From: Halocatena halophila | Lineage (GTDB): Archaea > Halobacteriota > Halobacteria > Halobacteriales > Haloarculaceae | NCBI GenBank assembly: GCA_027563145.1 | Contig: CP071306.1 | Location: forward strand, 1,364,001 to 1,428,000 | Direction: 5' to 3' | DNA length: 64,000 bases | Shown here: positions 1-8,845 of the stretch, one piece after another | How the letters are laid out: every line of letters starts with the position of its first letter | How positions within the stretch are numbered: the first letter of the stretch is position 1 | Notes under the pieces: model-generated | Database searches by the model: none | Told to the model about the DNA's origin: nothing | Seen by the model: only the letters and a program-made list of their open reading frames with translations | Translations under genes and position numbers: made by a program

Positions 1-318
1 GCTGCGAAAAATGCCCTGCTCGGTGGAAACATTCGTGCGATCGCAGACATCGCCCATGAGATCCAGCTCGTGGAGTTTACGGTGCGCGAGGTGTCGCCGA
101 TCGAGGGCTACTCGCTCGCAGAGCTCGAACTCCCGGCGAACGCACAGCTGCTTGGCTTTGGGAAAGCAGACGAGCCGGTTTCGCTCCCGCAGGCCGACGC
201 GTCGATGCAACCCGGCGATCGGTTGGTCGTCATCGCTGATTTCGACGTGCTCGGCGACGTTCGAAAGCTGATCGTCGGCGACGCTGGGCTGTCCGACGGG
301 TCAGTGACTGCGTTATGA
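1..318 (+). CDS. TrkA C-terminal domain protein (5' end outside window)
   Basis: Open frame from the first base to a TGA at 318, 105 residues visible; the start lies upstream of the window. The last 80 residues look like a TrkA-C (RCK_C) domain: a stretch with S-P-I-E-G-Y-S-L-A-E-L-E-L, then an acidic turn, then G-D-R-L-V-V-I-A near the end. This domain binds a regulatory ligand in K+ uptake and channel gating proteins on the cytoplasmic face of the membrane. The N-terminal NAD-binding half would be upstream. It could belong to a Trk regulator, an RCK-gated channel or another transporter carrying the same domain; the visible part does not decide which. Confidence 0.7.
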   Translation, partial: AAKNALLGGNIRAIADIAHEIQLVEFTVREVSPIEGYSLAELELPANAQLLGFGKADEPVSLPQADASMQPGDRLVVIADFDVLGDVRKLIVGDAGLSDGSVTAL

Positions 319-320
319 TC

Positions 321-824
321 TCATAGCGGTAGCGGGCCCCCACCTTTCTCGTCACCACCAGCCGTTGTCGCACTCGAGAGCAGTTCCGAGACGGGCGGTC
401 GGTAGGTGTAGCCTGGAACGACACCCTCGATGTAGGTGCCCTCGACGTACTCTGCGAGCGCTTTACAGATGGCCGGGCCGCGATCGGCCGACGGGCCAGT
501 GATCGACATCGTGACGGTCGCCTCACCATCGTTCGATTCGACCGTGAGCGATTCCATCGTGAGATCGTCACGAACGACCGTCGTGGCGTCTTCGAGACGG
601 CGCTCGAACGTTTCGAGCCAGCCCGCTGAGACGTTCGGCCCAACGGGTTCTTCGACGGCACTTGCAAGCGTGGGTGTCACTACAGAGAGCGTGTAGGTTG
701 GTGGCTCCGCAACAACCGTGATCTCGGTCTCGAAGGCGATCGAATCGAGGACGAACGTGTCTGCGTGTTCGTCGAACCGCTCATGACGGTCGAACGCGTC
801 TCTGATGGTCTCCTCGGCCGGCAT
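321..824 (-). CDS. DUF5813 family protein
   Basis: 167 residues, acidic, no membrane segment or signal peptide. The N-terminus (M-P-A-E-E-T-I-R-D-A-F) leads into an alpha/beta domain with E-P-V-G-P-N-V near residue 80 and a conserved-looking G-P-A-I-C-K-A-L-A-E-Y-V-E-G-T-Y-I-E-G-V-V-P-G-Y helix-strand unit near residues 115-140. The pattern matches my recollection of the haloarchaeal DUF5813 family, whose function is unknown. It faces the TrkA-type gene tail to tail, only two bases apart, and its start lies about 50 bp from a tRNA-Leu gene on the same strand. No function is proposed. Confidence 0.7.
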   Translation of the reverse strand: MPAEETIRDAFDRHERFDEHADTFVLDSIAFETEITVVAEPPTYTLSVVTPTLASAVEEPVGPNVSAGWLETFERRLEDATTVVRDDLTMESLTVESNDGEATVTMSITGPSADRGPAICKALAEYVEGTYIEGVVPGYTYRPPVSELLSSATTAGGDEKGGGPLPL

Positions 825-872
825 TGTGCACGTCTAGATCGTCGAGCCGAAAAGTCGTTGTGCTCGATACAA

Positions 873-957
873 TGCGGAGGGAGGGATTCGAACCCACGGA
901 CTCCTACGAGAGCGGATCTTAAGTCCGCCGCCTTTGTCCTGACTCGGCCACCTCCGC
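873..957 (-). tRNA. tRNA-Leu (UAA anticodon)
   Basis: Reading the minus strand, a 7-bp acceptor stem (GCGGAGG with CCTCCGC, discriminator A at 873), D-arm, anticodon stem GCGGA/TCCGC enclosing loop CTTAAGA (anticodon TAA), a long class II variable arm and a T-arm with GGGTTCGAATCCC. Length is 85 nt. The long variable arm and the TAA anticodon make this a type II tRNA-Leu reading UUA/UUG. CCA is not encoded. Confidence 0.95.
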
Positions 958-1008
958 GCACTCGGATATCGTCGGTCGAACGAAAAGTGGTTTCGATCCG
1001 CGAAACCG

Positions 1009-1344
1009 TTACCAGTCCACGCTGACCGTGCCGTCACCGTGTGGATCCGGGGCGAGTTCTTCGTTCGTCCGTCGATCGATGACGTGAATCACGCCGCGAT
1101 CTTTCTTTGCCGGGCAGACGTTCGCTGCCTCGACGTTGTGTGCGAGCTCGGCGTCATCGAAGAAGTACGTCTGTGGCTTTGCAATGCCACTGAGTAGATC
1201 CATCTCCCAGTTATCGGACACCTCCGCACACTTTCCGGCGGCGATGCATTTGTTCGCCTCGAAGATGAGCTTATACGGTTTCTGATCGACGGGCGGGGCG
1301 TCCTGTTCGCCGATTTCGCTCGGATCCACCGTCTCCTCGGCCAT
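1009..1344 (-). CDS. Small ferredoxin with CxxxxxC...C cluster motif
   Basis: 111 residues from the ATG at 1344; an ATG 21 bp further upstream is in frame, but the M-A-E-E-T start gives the usual acidic N-terminus. Three cysteines are placed as in 3Fe-4S / D-type 4Fe-4S ferredoxins: C-I-A-A-G-K-C near residues 32-38 and N-V-C-P-A near residue 76. This spacing differs from plant-type 2Fe-2S halobacterial ferredoxin. The protein would be a cytoplasmic one-electron carrier. The partner enzyme is not evident; grpE lies 47 bp upstream on the same strand, which suggests proximity rather than function. Confidence 0.8.
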   Translation of the reverse strand: MAEETVDPSEIGEQDAPPVDQKPYKLIFEANKCIAAGKCAEVSDNWEMDLLSGIAKPQTYFFDDAELAHNVEAANVCPAKKDRGVIHVIDRRTNEELAPDPHGDGTVSVDW

Positions 1345-1390
1345 TATGCGATCGTACGGTGTCACCGTGTTTGGAGCTGTCGATCCAGGC

Positions 1391-2014
1391 CTACTCCTCG
1401 CTGACGGTGACCTGCGCCTCGCGGATGATTTTCTCGGCCATCGCGTACCCCTCGCGCTGGAGTTCGTCGATCGTTCCCGCTGGCTGGTCAGATTCGACGT
1501 TCAACAGCACCTCGTGGCGCTGTGGGTCCACGTCGTCGCCTGGTTCTGGGGCTATGATTTCGACGTTTTCCTTCTCAAGGACGGAATCGAACTGCGAAAG
1601 CGTCGCTTCGATTCCTTCACGGATGTCACCGTCCTGGTCGAGCCCGCGTTTTAGATTGTCTCGAACGTCGATGAGCCTGGAGACGAGATTCTCCGTAGCC
1701 CGTTTTTGCTCTTGCTGTCGACGCTTTTGCATCCGTTTTTTGTAGTTCTGAAAGTCCGCCTGCGAGCGTTTTAGCTTCGATTCCAGCGCATCGATCTCGG
1801 ATTCCTGTTCCTCGATCGTCGACTCCAGGTCGTCGATTTCGGTGGCGATCTCCGTCGGATCTGTGGCTTCGATGCGTTCGATGAGCTCGGCCGGCGGGGT
1901 CTCCTCCGCAGTGGATGACTCCGAGTCCTCCTCGGTGGACGCCTCGTTCTCTGGGGGCTCGGAGGCAGTCTCCTCGTCGGGGCTCTCATCAGGAACCGAA
2001 CTGTTCTCACTCAT
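1391..2014 (-). CDS. grpE: GrpE nucleotide exchange factor
   Basis: 207 residues. Residues 1-50 are a very acidic, low-complexity tail (E, S, D, P, T), typical of haloarchaeal GrpE. Residues 50-95 form the long coiled coil (L-E-S-T-I-E-E-Q-E-S-E-I-D-A-L-E-S-K-L), followed by the conserved D-F-Q-N-Y-K-K-R and the C-terminal beta-domain with H-E-V-L-L-N-V and G-Y as well as A-E-K-I-I-R-E-A-Q-V-T-V. GrpE releases ADP from the Hsp70 chaperone DnaK. In many haloarchaea grpE lies directly beside dnaK; here the upstream neighbour is a divergent dehydrogenase gene, so dnaK must be elsewhere. Confidence 0.95.
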   Translation of the reverse strand: MSENSSVPDESPDEETASEPPENEASTEEDSESSTAEETPPAELIERIEATDPTEIATEIDDLESTIEEQESEIDALESKLKRSQADFQNYKKRMQKRRQQEQKRATENLVSRLIDVRDNLKRGLDQDGDIREGIEATLSQFDSVLEKENVEIIAPEPGDDVDPQRHEVLLNVESDQPAGTIDELQREGYAMAEKIIREAQVTVSEE

Positions 2015-2129
2015 TGGAAAGAACCACGAACGCAGGCCGATTAAACGAACCGGAACGAATCCGTGACCGGCACAGGAGATTGGCTATCCCGAGCGAACAA
2101 CAGATGGTTCCAGAGACGGATGGTGAGCC

Positions 2130-5090
2130 ATGAGCAGCGATCAGCTGGCGGACCCTGCGGCCAGTGGGGGATTCGACTACACGAGTGATGCCATCGCCGA
2201 GCCCGAGCTGTGTGCAGTGCTCGATGAGCTGATCGACGGCGAGGTTCGGTTTGACACCTATTCCAGACAGCTGTACGCAACAGATGCCAGCGCGTACGCG
2301 GACGTTCCGATCGGCGTCGTCTTTCCCGAATCGACGGCCGACGTGGCAGCCGTCATGCGCTACTGCGCTGGGGAGTCGATTCCCGTCTTGCCACGCGGCG
2401 GCGGGACGAGTCTCGCCGGACAGGCAGTCAATGAGGCCGTTGTCCTCGATTTCACCGCCGCAATGGACGACGTGCTTGAGGTTGATCCGGCCACCCAGAC
2501 CACAACGGTACAGCCCGGCGTGATTCTCGCCGAACTGAACGATAGCCTCACAGCCCATGGGCTGAAGTTCGCGCCGGATCCGGCCTGGGGAGACAAATCC
2601 ACGGTCGGCGGTGCGATCGGCAACAACTCGACGGGGTCTCATTCGCTCGTCTATGGAAAGACTGACGCGTACATAGAATCCTGTGAGCTCGTGCTCGCGG
2701 ATGGCTCGGTCGCTCACTTCGGGGAGATCGATCGCACGACGCTGCGTGAGCGAGCAGATCCATCGAGCGAGGAGCTCATCGAGCGGATCTACGCCACTGT
2801 CTGTGATGTCATCGACGAGCACGCAGCCACGATCGAGCAGCGCTATCCCGATCTCAAGCGAAACGTCTCGGGCTACAATCTCCCGGCCCTGCTGGGTGGG
2901 GACACGGTCAATCTCGCTCAGCTGCTCGCCGGCAGCGAGGGAACGCTCGGCATCGTCACCGAGGCCACTGTTCGACTTGAACCGATCCCCGAAACGAAGG
3001 CGGTGGCGTTGCTCACCTACGATTCGATCGGCGATGCGGTCGCAGACGTGGCACCAATCCTCAAGCACGACCCCGCCGCCGTCGAGGTGATGGACGACGT
3101 GTTGCTCGGGCTGGCCGCCGACACCGAGGAGTTCGCAGACGTGGTGTCACTGCTTCCTGACGACGCCAACGCCGTGTTGCTTGTCGAGTGGTACGCAAAC
3201 AGTGACGACGACGGAAAACGCCAGGTGAACGAACTGCTCACAGACCGTCTCGGTCCCGATTCGCGTGCGAGCCACGCATTAGAGGCTCACGAACCGGCTC
3301 GTCGCCAGCGCTTCTGGAAGCTGCGGAAATCCGGTCTTCCAATCTTGCTCTCGCGAACCGCTGATGAAAAACACATCGCGTTCATCGAAGACACAGCGGT
3401 GCCCGTCGAGAATCTCCCGTCATTCGTCGCGGGCGTCCAGGAGATACTCAATGAATTCGACACGTTCGCGAGCTACTACGCACACGCTGGGCCCGGTGTC
3501 CTCCACATTCGACCGCTCGTCAACACGAAGACGATCGACGGCATCGAAACGATGGAAGCAATCGCCGACGCGATCACGGATCTGGTAGTAGCACTCGATG
3601 GAAGCGTCTCCGGTGAGCACGGCGATGGGCGCGCTCGCACCCAGTGGAACGAAAAACTCTACGGCGAGACGCTCTGGGGCGCGTTTCGGGCGCTGAAAAC
3701 CGGCTTCGATCCGGACTGGCTGTTGAATCCTGGAAGCGTCTGTGGCGACGTCTCGATGACAGAATCGCTCCGGTTCGATCCAGAGTACGCGTTTGACGCC
3801 GGATTCGAGCCAGCGCTCGAATGGGACTGTGACAACGGATTTCAGGGGATGTCCGAGCTCTGTCATGGCTGTGGCGGCTGTCGGGGAGGGCAGACGACGA
3901 CCGGTGGGGTGATGTGTCCAACGTATCGGGCGACAGACGAAGAGATCCAGTCCACACGCGGGCGTGCGAACATGCTTCGAGCCGCGATGAGCGGCCAGCT
4001 CCGACCGGACGAGCAGTTCGACCAGGAGTTTCTCTCAGAAGTGCTCGACGTCTGTATCGGCTGTAAGGGCTGTCTCCGGGACTGTCCCAGCGGTGTTGAT
4101 ATGGCAAAACTGAAAGCCGAAGTGAAACACGCCGACCACCAGCGCAACGGTGTTACGGTTCGCGATCGACTGTTCGGACGGATTGACGACGCGTTTGCGC
4201 TGGCCAGCGCGAGCGCGCCGCTGTCGAACTGGCTGCTCAACGCGCCTGGATCGAGCTGGTTTGCCGAACGCGTACTCGACATTGCACCCCAGCGATCGCT
4301 CCCGACGTTCGAACGCAAGACGTTCACCGACTGGATGGCAGATCGCGAGCCAGCGGTGTCCCAGGAGAATGGTATCCGGTCGGCCGTGCTGGTCCCTGAC
4401 GCAACCGTCGAGCACAACGAACCCGCCGTGGGAAAAGCGGCCGTCAGGGTGCTTGAGGCCGCCGGCGTCCACGTTCGTGTGCTACCAGCGCTCGAAAGCG
4501 CCCGGCCACCGCTCTCGAAGGGATTGCTCGACAGGGCGAAATCAGTCGCCGAAGATGCGGTCGATCGGCTCACCCCACTGGTTGATGCTGGCTGGGATGT
4601 CGTTGCGATCGAACCGTCCGACGCGGTGTTGTTCCAGCACGACCTGGAGGATCTTCTCGGGAGCAAACACGCCGAACCGGTTGCCCAGCACAGCTACGGA
4701 CTGTGTGAATATCTGAACCGATTCGATCTAGTTGCGGAGATGACGATATCGCAGAGTCCAGAGACATACGTCTATCACGGTCACTGCCATCAAAAAGCGA
4801 TCAAAAAAGACCACCATGCGGTGGCGATGCTCCGTCGGCTGGGGCTGACTGTCGAGGTCATCGATAGTGGCTGTTGTGGGATGGCCGGAAGCTTTGGATA
4901 TGAAGCCGAACACTACGATCTCAGCGTCGCTATCGGCTCGATTCTACACGACCAGCTCGCATCTCGTGATGGGAGCCCGATCGCTCCGGGCACCTCCTGT
5001 CGAGCACAGATCGAACATCTCACTGACGAGCAGCCACCGCATCCGATCGAAATCGTCGCAGCGTTGCTCGACACCAAAATAGAGTCGTAA
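2130..5090 (+). CDS. FAD-linked oxidase / Fe-S oxidoreductase (D-lactate or D-2-hydroxyacid dehydrogenase type)
   Basis: 986 residues joining two modules. Residues about 60-280 are a VAO/PCMH-type FAD-binding domain (L-P-R-G-G-G-T-S-L-A-G-Q-A-V; N-N-S-T-G-S-H-S), followed to about residue 540 by the FAD-oxidase C-terminal domain (S-G-E-H-G-D-G-R). The C-terminal half is ferredoxin-like: C-H-G-C-G-G-C near residue 575, C-I-G-C-K-G-C-L-R-D-C-P near 640, then CCG-type motifs (G-H-C-H-Q-K near 885; S-G-C-C-G-M-A-G near 915). Such GlcD-GlpC fusions oxidise D-lactate, glycolate or D-2-hydroxyglutarate and pass electrons to the respiratory chain at the membrane. The substrate cannot be read from sequence. 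It is divergent from grpE, 115 bp away. Confidence 0.88.
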   Translation: MSSDQLADPAASGGFDYTSDAIAEPELCAVLDELIDGEVRFDTYSRQLYATDASAYADVPIGVVFPESTADVAAVMRYCAGESIPVLPRGGGTSLAGQAVNEAVVLDFTAAMDDVLEVDPATQTTTVQPGVILAELNDSLTAHGLKFAPDPAWGDKSTVGGAIGNNSTGSHSLVYGKTDAYIESCELVLADGSVAHFGEIDRTTLRERADPSSEELIERIYATVCDVIDEHAATIEQRYPDLKRNVSGYNLPALLGGDTVNLAQLLAGSEGTLGIVTEATVRLEPIPETKAVALLTYDSIGDAVADVAPILKHDPAAVEVMDDVLLGLAADTEEFADVVSLLPDDANAVLLVEWYANSDDDGKRQVNELLTDRLGPDSRASHALEAHEPARRQRFWKLRKSGLPILLSRTADEKHIAFIEDTAVPVENLPSFVAGVQEILNEFDTFASYYAHAGPGVLHIRPLVNTKTIDGIETMEAIADAITDLVVALDGSVSGEHGDGRARTQWNEKLYGETLWGAFRALKTGFDPDWLLNPGSVCGDVSMTESLRFDPEYAFDAGFEPALEWDCDNGFQGMSELCHGCGGCRGGQTTTGGVMCPTYRATDEEIQSTRGRANMLRAAMSGQLRPDEQFDQEFLSEVLDVCIGCKGCLRDCPSGVDMAKLKAEVKHADHQRNGVTVRDRLFGRIDDAFALASASAPLSNWLLNAPGSSWFAERVLDIAPQRSLPTFERKTFTDWMADREPAVSQENGIRSAVLVPDATVEHNEPAVGKAAVRVLEAAGVHVRVLPALESARPPLSKGLLDRAKSVAEDAVDRLTPLVDAGWDVVAIEPSDAVLFQHDLEDLLGSKHAEPVAQHSYGLCEYLNRFDLVAEMTISQSPETYVYHGHCHQKAIKKDHHAVAMLRRLGLTVEVIDSGCCGMAGSFGYEAEHYDLSVAIGSILHDQLASRDGSPIAPGTSCRAQIEHLTDEQPPHPIEIVAALLDTKIES

Positions 5091-5125
5091 CCTATATCAA
5101 ATCCGCATCGGATACTACTTACTGT

Positions 5126-5198
5126 GTCCGGGTTGGGGTAATGGCTATCCTTCAGGCTTGTGGAGCCTGAGACGCGGGTTCGATTCTCGCACCCGGAC
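5126..5198 (+). tRNA. tRNA-His (GUG anticodon)
   Basis: Anticodon stem CAGGC/GCCTG encloses loop TTGTGGA with anticodon GTG. Acceptor TCCGGGT (5127-5133) pairs with ACCCGGA (5191-5197), leaving G at 5126 opposite C at 5198. This is the encoded G-1:C73 identity pair of tRNA-His. The T-arm is GCGGG-TTCGATT-CTCGC. It lies 35 bp after the FAD dehydrogenase gene on the same strand. Confidence 0.93.
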
Positions 5199-5327
5199 TG
5201 GTTTTTCATGCCGTACAGCTGAACTCACTGTTCTCTGTCGACCTGTCGCTACCGATTAGCTCCTTGGCCGATATTTCCACACCGCTCGAATTAGTATTTT
5301 ATCCCTGGAAATGGTATTAACCCGAAA

Positions 5328-5807
5328 ATGATGTGGATCGTTCCGATTCAGTCGGTGTTCCTGTCAACGCTCGACACCCAGATCGACATGGCGGACTGGG
5401 ACGATCGAACGGTCGAATTTCCGTTCGCTGCGCGCGTGCTGGGGGTGACAGCAGACGCAGAGACGAACAACGGCGTGCACGCAGAGCAGTACTGGGACGC
5501 GATGGCTGCTGGCGATCCACTGTTGATCTATCAGCGTGACCGTGATCGGTACATCGGCTTTGGCCGGCTGGGGACCAAGACACAGACCACGTACTTCGAC
5601 GAGGAGTACTGGCACGCCGGTGCGCACAACGTGTTCACGGTCGAAGCATACGACGACACGCTGGACGTAGAGACCGACGAAATCAATCAGATGCTGGGCT
5701 ATGAGCCGTCGTTCACTCCGACAGGGCTCTCGAAGGTTCGGTCCGATCGGCCGATCAGTGATCTGCTGTTCTATCTCGACGTTGCTCGGGGACCACTGGC
5801 AACCTGA
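5328..5807 (+). CDS. EVE/PUA-like domain protein, hypothetical
   Basis: 159 residues starting with two adjacent ATGs (5328 and 5331). The central part has a small beta-rich fold with G-D-P-L-L-I-Y-Q-R-D-R-D-R-Y-I-G-F-G-R-L near residues 66-85. This is the kind of strand-turn-strand block seen in EVE/YTH/PUA-like domains that bind modified bases or RNA. It is followed by F-T-V-E-A-Y and an F-T-P-T-G-L-S-K region. No membrane segment. The next gene on the same strand begins 48 bp downstream. The EVE assignment is an impression from the fold pattern, not a firm family match. Confidence 0.5.
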   Translation: MMWIVPIQSVFLSTLDTQIDMADWDDRTVEFPFAARVLGVTADAETNNGVHAEQYWDAMAAGDPLLIYQRDRDRYIGFGRLGTKTQTTYFDEEYWHAGAHNVFTVEAYDDTLDVETDEINQMLGYEPSFTPTGLSKVRSDRPISDLLFYLDVARGPLAT

Positions 5808-5855
5808 GCGGTCGCCGAACGGACGAGCTACGTCGTTCGAGCCAGTAGTGACCGC

Positions 5856-6587
5856 ATGAACGTTGGCATCGTGACTGTCGGAAATGAACTGCTGTCCGGC
5901 GAAACGGAGAACACGAACGCGAGTTGGCTGGCCACACAGCTCACCGATCGTGGTGTATCGGTCGGTCGCATCACTGTCGTGCCGGACGAGGTTGCGACCA
6001 TTGCTGACACCGTTGACTGGTTCACCAATCGTTTTGATGCCACGATCGTCACTGGTGGGCTCGGTGGAACCCCTGACGATCTCACCATGGCGGCAGTCGC
6101 AGAAACGTTCGAGCAGCCACTCGTTCCGAACGAGCGCGCACGCGAGAACGTGACCGCCGCGATTCGATCGTATCAGGCGGAAAATTCAGACGCGGCGATT
6201 TCGATTGACATCGAGAGCGAGGCGTCCATTCCGAAGGGCGCACGCGTGCTGTTGAACGAACCGGGGCTCTCACCCGGCTGTGTGCTCGAGTCGGTGTACG
6301 TGTTGCCCGGAATCCCATCGGAGATGCGATCGATGTTTGCGTCGGTCGCCCACGAGTTCAGCGGCGAGCGACGGACGCGGACGGTGTACACGACCGATCC
6401 GGAGTCACAGTTAATCGAGACGCTCGAAGCCGTTACCGACTCGTTTGCCGTCTCGGTTGGCTGTTATCCCGACGACGCTGCTGGACACAATCGTCTCACA
6501 CTCACCGGGACCAATTCAGCGGAGCTGACCGATGCGGTTGCGTGGCTATCCGAACGCGTGGAACTCACCAGCGATTCTCATCAGTAA
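5856..6587 (+). CDS. CinA-type molybdopterin-binding domain protein
   Basis: 243 residues. The N-terminus M-N-V-G-I-V-T-V-G-N-E-L-L-S-G-E-T-E-N-T-N and the later V-T-G-G-L-G-G-T-P-D-D-L-T are the MoCF/MPT-binding signature as found in the CinA N-terminal domain, followed by L-N-E-P-G-L-S-P-G-C and V-L-P-G-I-P-S-E-M. The amidohydrolase (NMN deamidase) domain of full bacterial CinA is absent, as in many archaeal stand-alone versions. Likely role: nucleotide or pterin-binding enzyme related to CinA pyrophosphatase; not proven. The last 23 bp overlap the tail of the convergent site-2 protease gene. Confidence 0.85.
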   Translation: MNVGIVTVGNELLSGETENTNASWLATQLTDRGVSVGRITVVPDEVATIADTVDWFTNRFDATIVTGGLGGTPDDLTMAAVAETFEQPLVPNERARENVTAAIRSYQAENSDAAISIDIESEASIPKGARVLLNEPGLSPGCVLESVYVLPGIPSEMRSMFASVAHEFSGERRTRTVYTTDPESQLIETLEAVTDSFAVSVGCYPDDAAGHNRLTLTGTNSAELTDAVAWLSERVELTSDSHQ

Positions 6588-7752
6588 TTGGTGTGGTAAC
6601 ACCGATATCATCACCGGCCACCTCGATAGCGTCCATGAGATCCGTTCGGGTGAGAACGCCAGCGAACGCGCCGTCATCAACGACGAGGAGCAGATCCAGC
6701 TTGGCGAGTTGGATCGATCTGAGTGCGTGGCTTGCCGCAGTATCCGGCGAGATTGTGTGTGGCGACCGATCCATCACGTCGCGGACCAGAAGGCGTCCGC
6801 GTTCGAACTCGTCTGCAGTTGGCGTCGATCCCAGCGTCACCAGCCCAACCAGCGTATCGTCTTCAACGACCGGAAATGCGGTCTGTTGTTCGGCGTAGAT
6901 GCGATCGAACAGTTCGGTGAGCGTTCGATCCGGCTCAATCGTTGCCACCGCGGCCCTGCTCGTCAGCAAATCGCCAACCGTCAGGCCGTCGAAGCCAGGC
7001 GCGACGGTCGTCCGTGCGTCTTCGGCCGTTGCGCCGAGATAGATGACGAACGCGATCGCCACCAGCCCGAGATTGAGACCCGTGAGCACGCCGGCGATTG
7101 CCAAGACCACAGCCAGCAGTTTGCCGAGCTCAACGACGTAGTGGGTTGCACGGTCGTACGGAACCGCGATCGACAGCACTGCGCGAGCGATTCGGCCACC
7201 GTCCAGTGGAAGGCCAGGCAGCATATTGAGAAGGACGAGCGACAGGTTCGTGACGGCGAGAAATCCACAGAGAAAGACGCCACTGATGGCGAGTATGCTT
7301 TTTCCGGGATGAACCATCGTGGGGAGTGTTCGGAACGCACCGAAAAATACGACACCCATCACGAGGCTGACGACCGGGCCACCAGCGGCGATTGCGACTT
7401 CATCTTGCCAGTTTCGTGGGAGCTCCTGGAGATTCGTCAGGCCACCAAGCAGCCAGAGCGTGATCCCGGTAATCCGGTAGTCCAGTCGCTGGGCGACGAT
7501 CGTGTGGCCGAGTTCGTGTGCCAGCACGGTCACGAACAGCCCCATTGCCGCAGCAAAGCCGATTGCGTAGGCGTGGCTGGAATCAGTGAGCACCGAGACT
7601 GGGATTGTGAGGGCGAACTGAGAATCGAGCAGCGCCACCCAGAACGGCACTTCAGCGCCAATCAGAAACGCCAACAGCGGGAGAACAACCAGGAGCGTCG
7701 CGTCCCCCCTGATCGGCACGCCGGCAATCCGTCCGAGCTGGACGCTCTTCAT
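6565..7752 (-). CDS. Site-2 protease family zinc metalloprotease with two CBS domains
   Basis: 395 residues from the ATG at 7752 (M-K-S-V-Q-L-G-R-I-A-G); an in-frame ATG 51 bp upstream is less likely because the family starts with this motif. Multi-pass membrane protein: the zinc site is H-E-L-G-H near residue 84, and the second half-site is M-L-P-G-L-P-L-D-G-G-R near residue 180. About residues 270-390 form a pair of CBS domains (D-L-L-T-S-R-A-A-V, then V-R-D-V-M-D-R-S-P-H-T-I), which usually bind adenine nucleotides. M50B peptidases cut substrates within the membrane, often anti-sigma-like regulators. The substrate is unknown. Confidence 0.92.
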   Translation of the reverse strand: MKSVQLGRIAGVPIRGDATLLVVLPLLAFLIGAEVPFWVALLDSQFALTIPVSVLTDSSHAYAIGFAAAMGLFVTVLAHELGHTIVAQRLDYRITGITLWLLGGLTNLQELPRNWQDEVAIAAGGPVVSLVMGVVFFGAFRTLPTMVHPGKSILAISGVFLCGFLAVTNLSLVLLNMLPGLPLDGGRIARAVLSIAVPYDRATHYVVELGKLLAVVLAIAGVLTGLNLGLVAIAFVIYLGATAEDARTTVAPGFDGLTVGDLLTSRAAVATIEPDRTLTELFDRIYAEQQTAFPVVEDDTLVGLVTLGSTPTADEFERGRLLVRDVMDRSPHTISPDTAASHALRSIQLAKLDLLLVVDDGAFAGVLTRTDLMDAIEVAGDDIGVTTPITDENRW

Positions 7753-7831
7753 GACCCCTCGTTCAGCGACGATCGGCTTAATGGTGGGCCAACTCGAGAG
7801 CACTTAGTATCGAGCGCCACATCGGGTAGGC

Positions 7832-8212
7832 ATGAGCGATCGCTCACCGGTGGTTCGACGCGCAGCTGAGGTAGAGTACGAAACGGTGGAAGCCGCGGAC
7901 GGAATGGAAAAGGGCGTGCTCATCGGCGATGACCAGAACGCTCCGAATCTTGCGATTCGACGGTTCACGCTCGATCCGGGTGCGACCGTTCCAGAACACA
8001 CCAACGAAATCGAGCACGAACAGTACGTACTCGCTGGCGAGTACGTCGTTGGCATCGAGGACGAAGAGTATGTCGTCAGCGAGGGTGATTCGCTGTTCAT
8101 TCCCGCCGGCGCAGTCCATTGGTACCGAAACGAGGGCGAAACCAAAGGTGCGTTCATCTGTGCGGTGCCGGCGGGGGATGACGAGATCGAACTGCTCGAA
8201 GAGCGCGGCTAA
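7832..8212 (+). CDS. Cupin domain protein
   Basis: 126 residues. Single-domain beta-barrel cupin: motif 1 runs from G-A-T-V-P-E-H-T-N-E-I-E-H-E-Q-Y-V-L-A-G-E near residues 50-70 (His, His, Glu metal ligands) and motif 2 from G-D-S-L-F-I-P-A-G-A-V-H-W-Y near 88-101 (last ligand His). Such small cupins bind a divalent metal and act as isomerases, dioxygenases or sugar/ligand sensors. The gene is divergent from the site-2 protease, 79 bp away, and followed by a hairpin at 8240. Confidence 0.88.
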   Translation: MSDRSPVVRRAAEVEYETVEAADGMEKGVLIGDDQNAPNLAIRRFTLDPGATVPEHTNEIEHEQYVLAGEYVVGIEDEEYVVSEGDSLFIPAGAVHWYRNEGETKGAFICAVPAGDDEIELLEERG

Positions 8213-8845
8213 CCGACTGCCGTCTAATGCATTGTGCAACGACCGATTCTACCCGGTCGTAATCCGTGCGACGGCAGGGTGTTGCTCCTTGAGGCCAGTC
8301 GGACAGCCGAGACTGCGATAGCGCCCATAGGAATCGAGCAGTTCGATCAGTCCATCAGCCGCGCTCGCACAGCCGGGTCGATCGATCCGTTCGACAGGAG
8401 AACAGGGCCGACGTTCCCTGGCCAATATCCACCACGTGGTAGAGCTCAGCTTCCGAGAGCTCAGATCGTGAATCGACCGTCGAGAGGTTCACGCAGTTGC
8501 GATCTTCGTCTCTGAACAAAAATAGGGAAAGCGTCATCGTCGCCCCCAGAGTGGACAGCACAGGTGATGATCGCGATGACCGCGGAGCTGTCTGCGACAG
8601 ACGACACAGCTGTGACTGTAGTGGTTCAACGAGTCGGTACAATTACGGTCGCGTGTGTTCTCCCATTGCGTGGGTGATCCTCAGTTTGAGAGCCCAGCGT
8701 CGGGTGTCCTTAGCACCCGGCGCATTCAACACGAACGCGCAACGCCCTCGCGACGCAGCTGTGCTCTCGTGTTGCATTGCCTTTCCGATCGATTATAAAG
8801 CTAATTAGGAATAATTGTGAAAGACGGATTCAGTAACAAATTCTC
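8213..8845. other. 633-bp stretch without an intact gene; possible decayed coding sequence
   Basis: No convincing full gene. On the minus strand, 8270-8600 contains two protein-like pieces in different frames: one includes S-E-A-E-L-Y-H-V-V-D-I-G (about 8400-8500), the other G-L-I-E-L-L-D-S-Y-G-R-Y and ends with a TAG near 8257. Codon choice in both is like that of real genes, which suggests a dead haloarchaeal gene broken by a frameshift. I do not recognise the family. The rest (8640-8845) is A+T-rich with nothing evident. Confidence 0.3.
8240..8259 (+). terminator. Hairpin after the cupin gene
   Basis: CGACCG and CGGTCG form a perfect 6-bp stem with an 8-base loop, 27 bp after the cupin stop codon. 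No strong T-run follows, so termination is only a possibility. Confidence 0.3.

Noticed and set aside
2007-3068. Minus-strand open frame of 353 codons over the FAD dehydrogenase
   Set aside because: Shadow of the real gene, which has unambiguous FAD-binding motifs on the other strand.
6532-7869. Plus-strand open frame of 445 codons over the site-2 protease
   Set aside because: Antisense to a gene with clear HEXXH and CBS motifs; the product is rich in R, Q and H with no domain.
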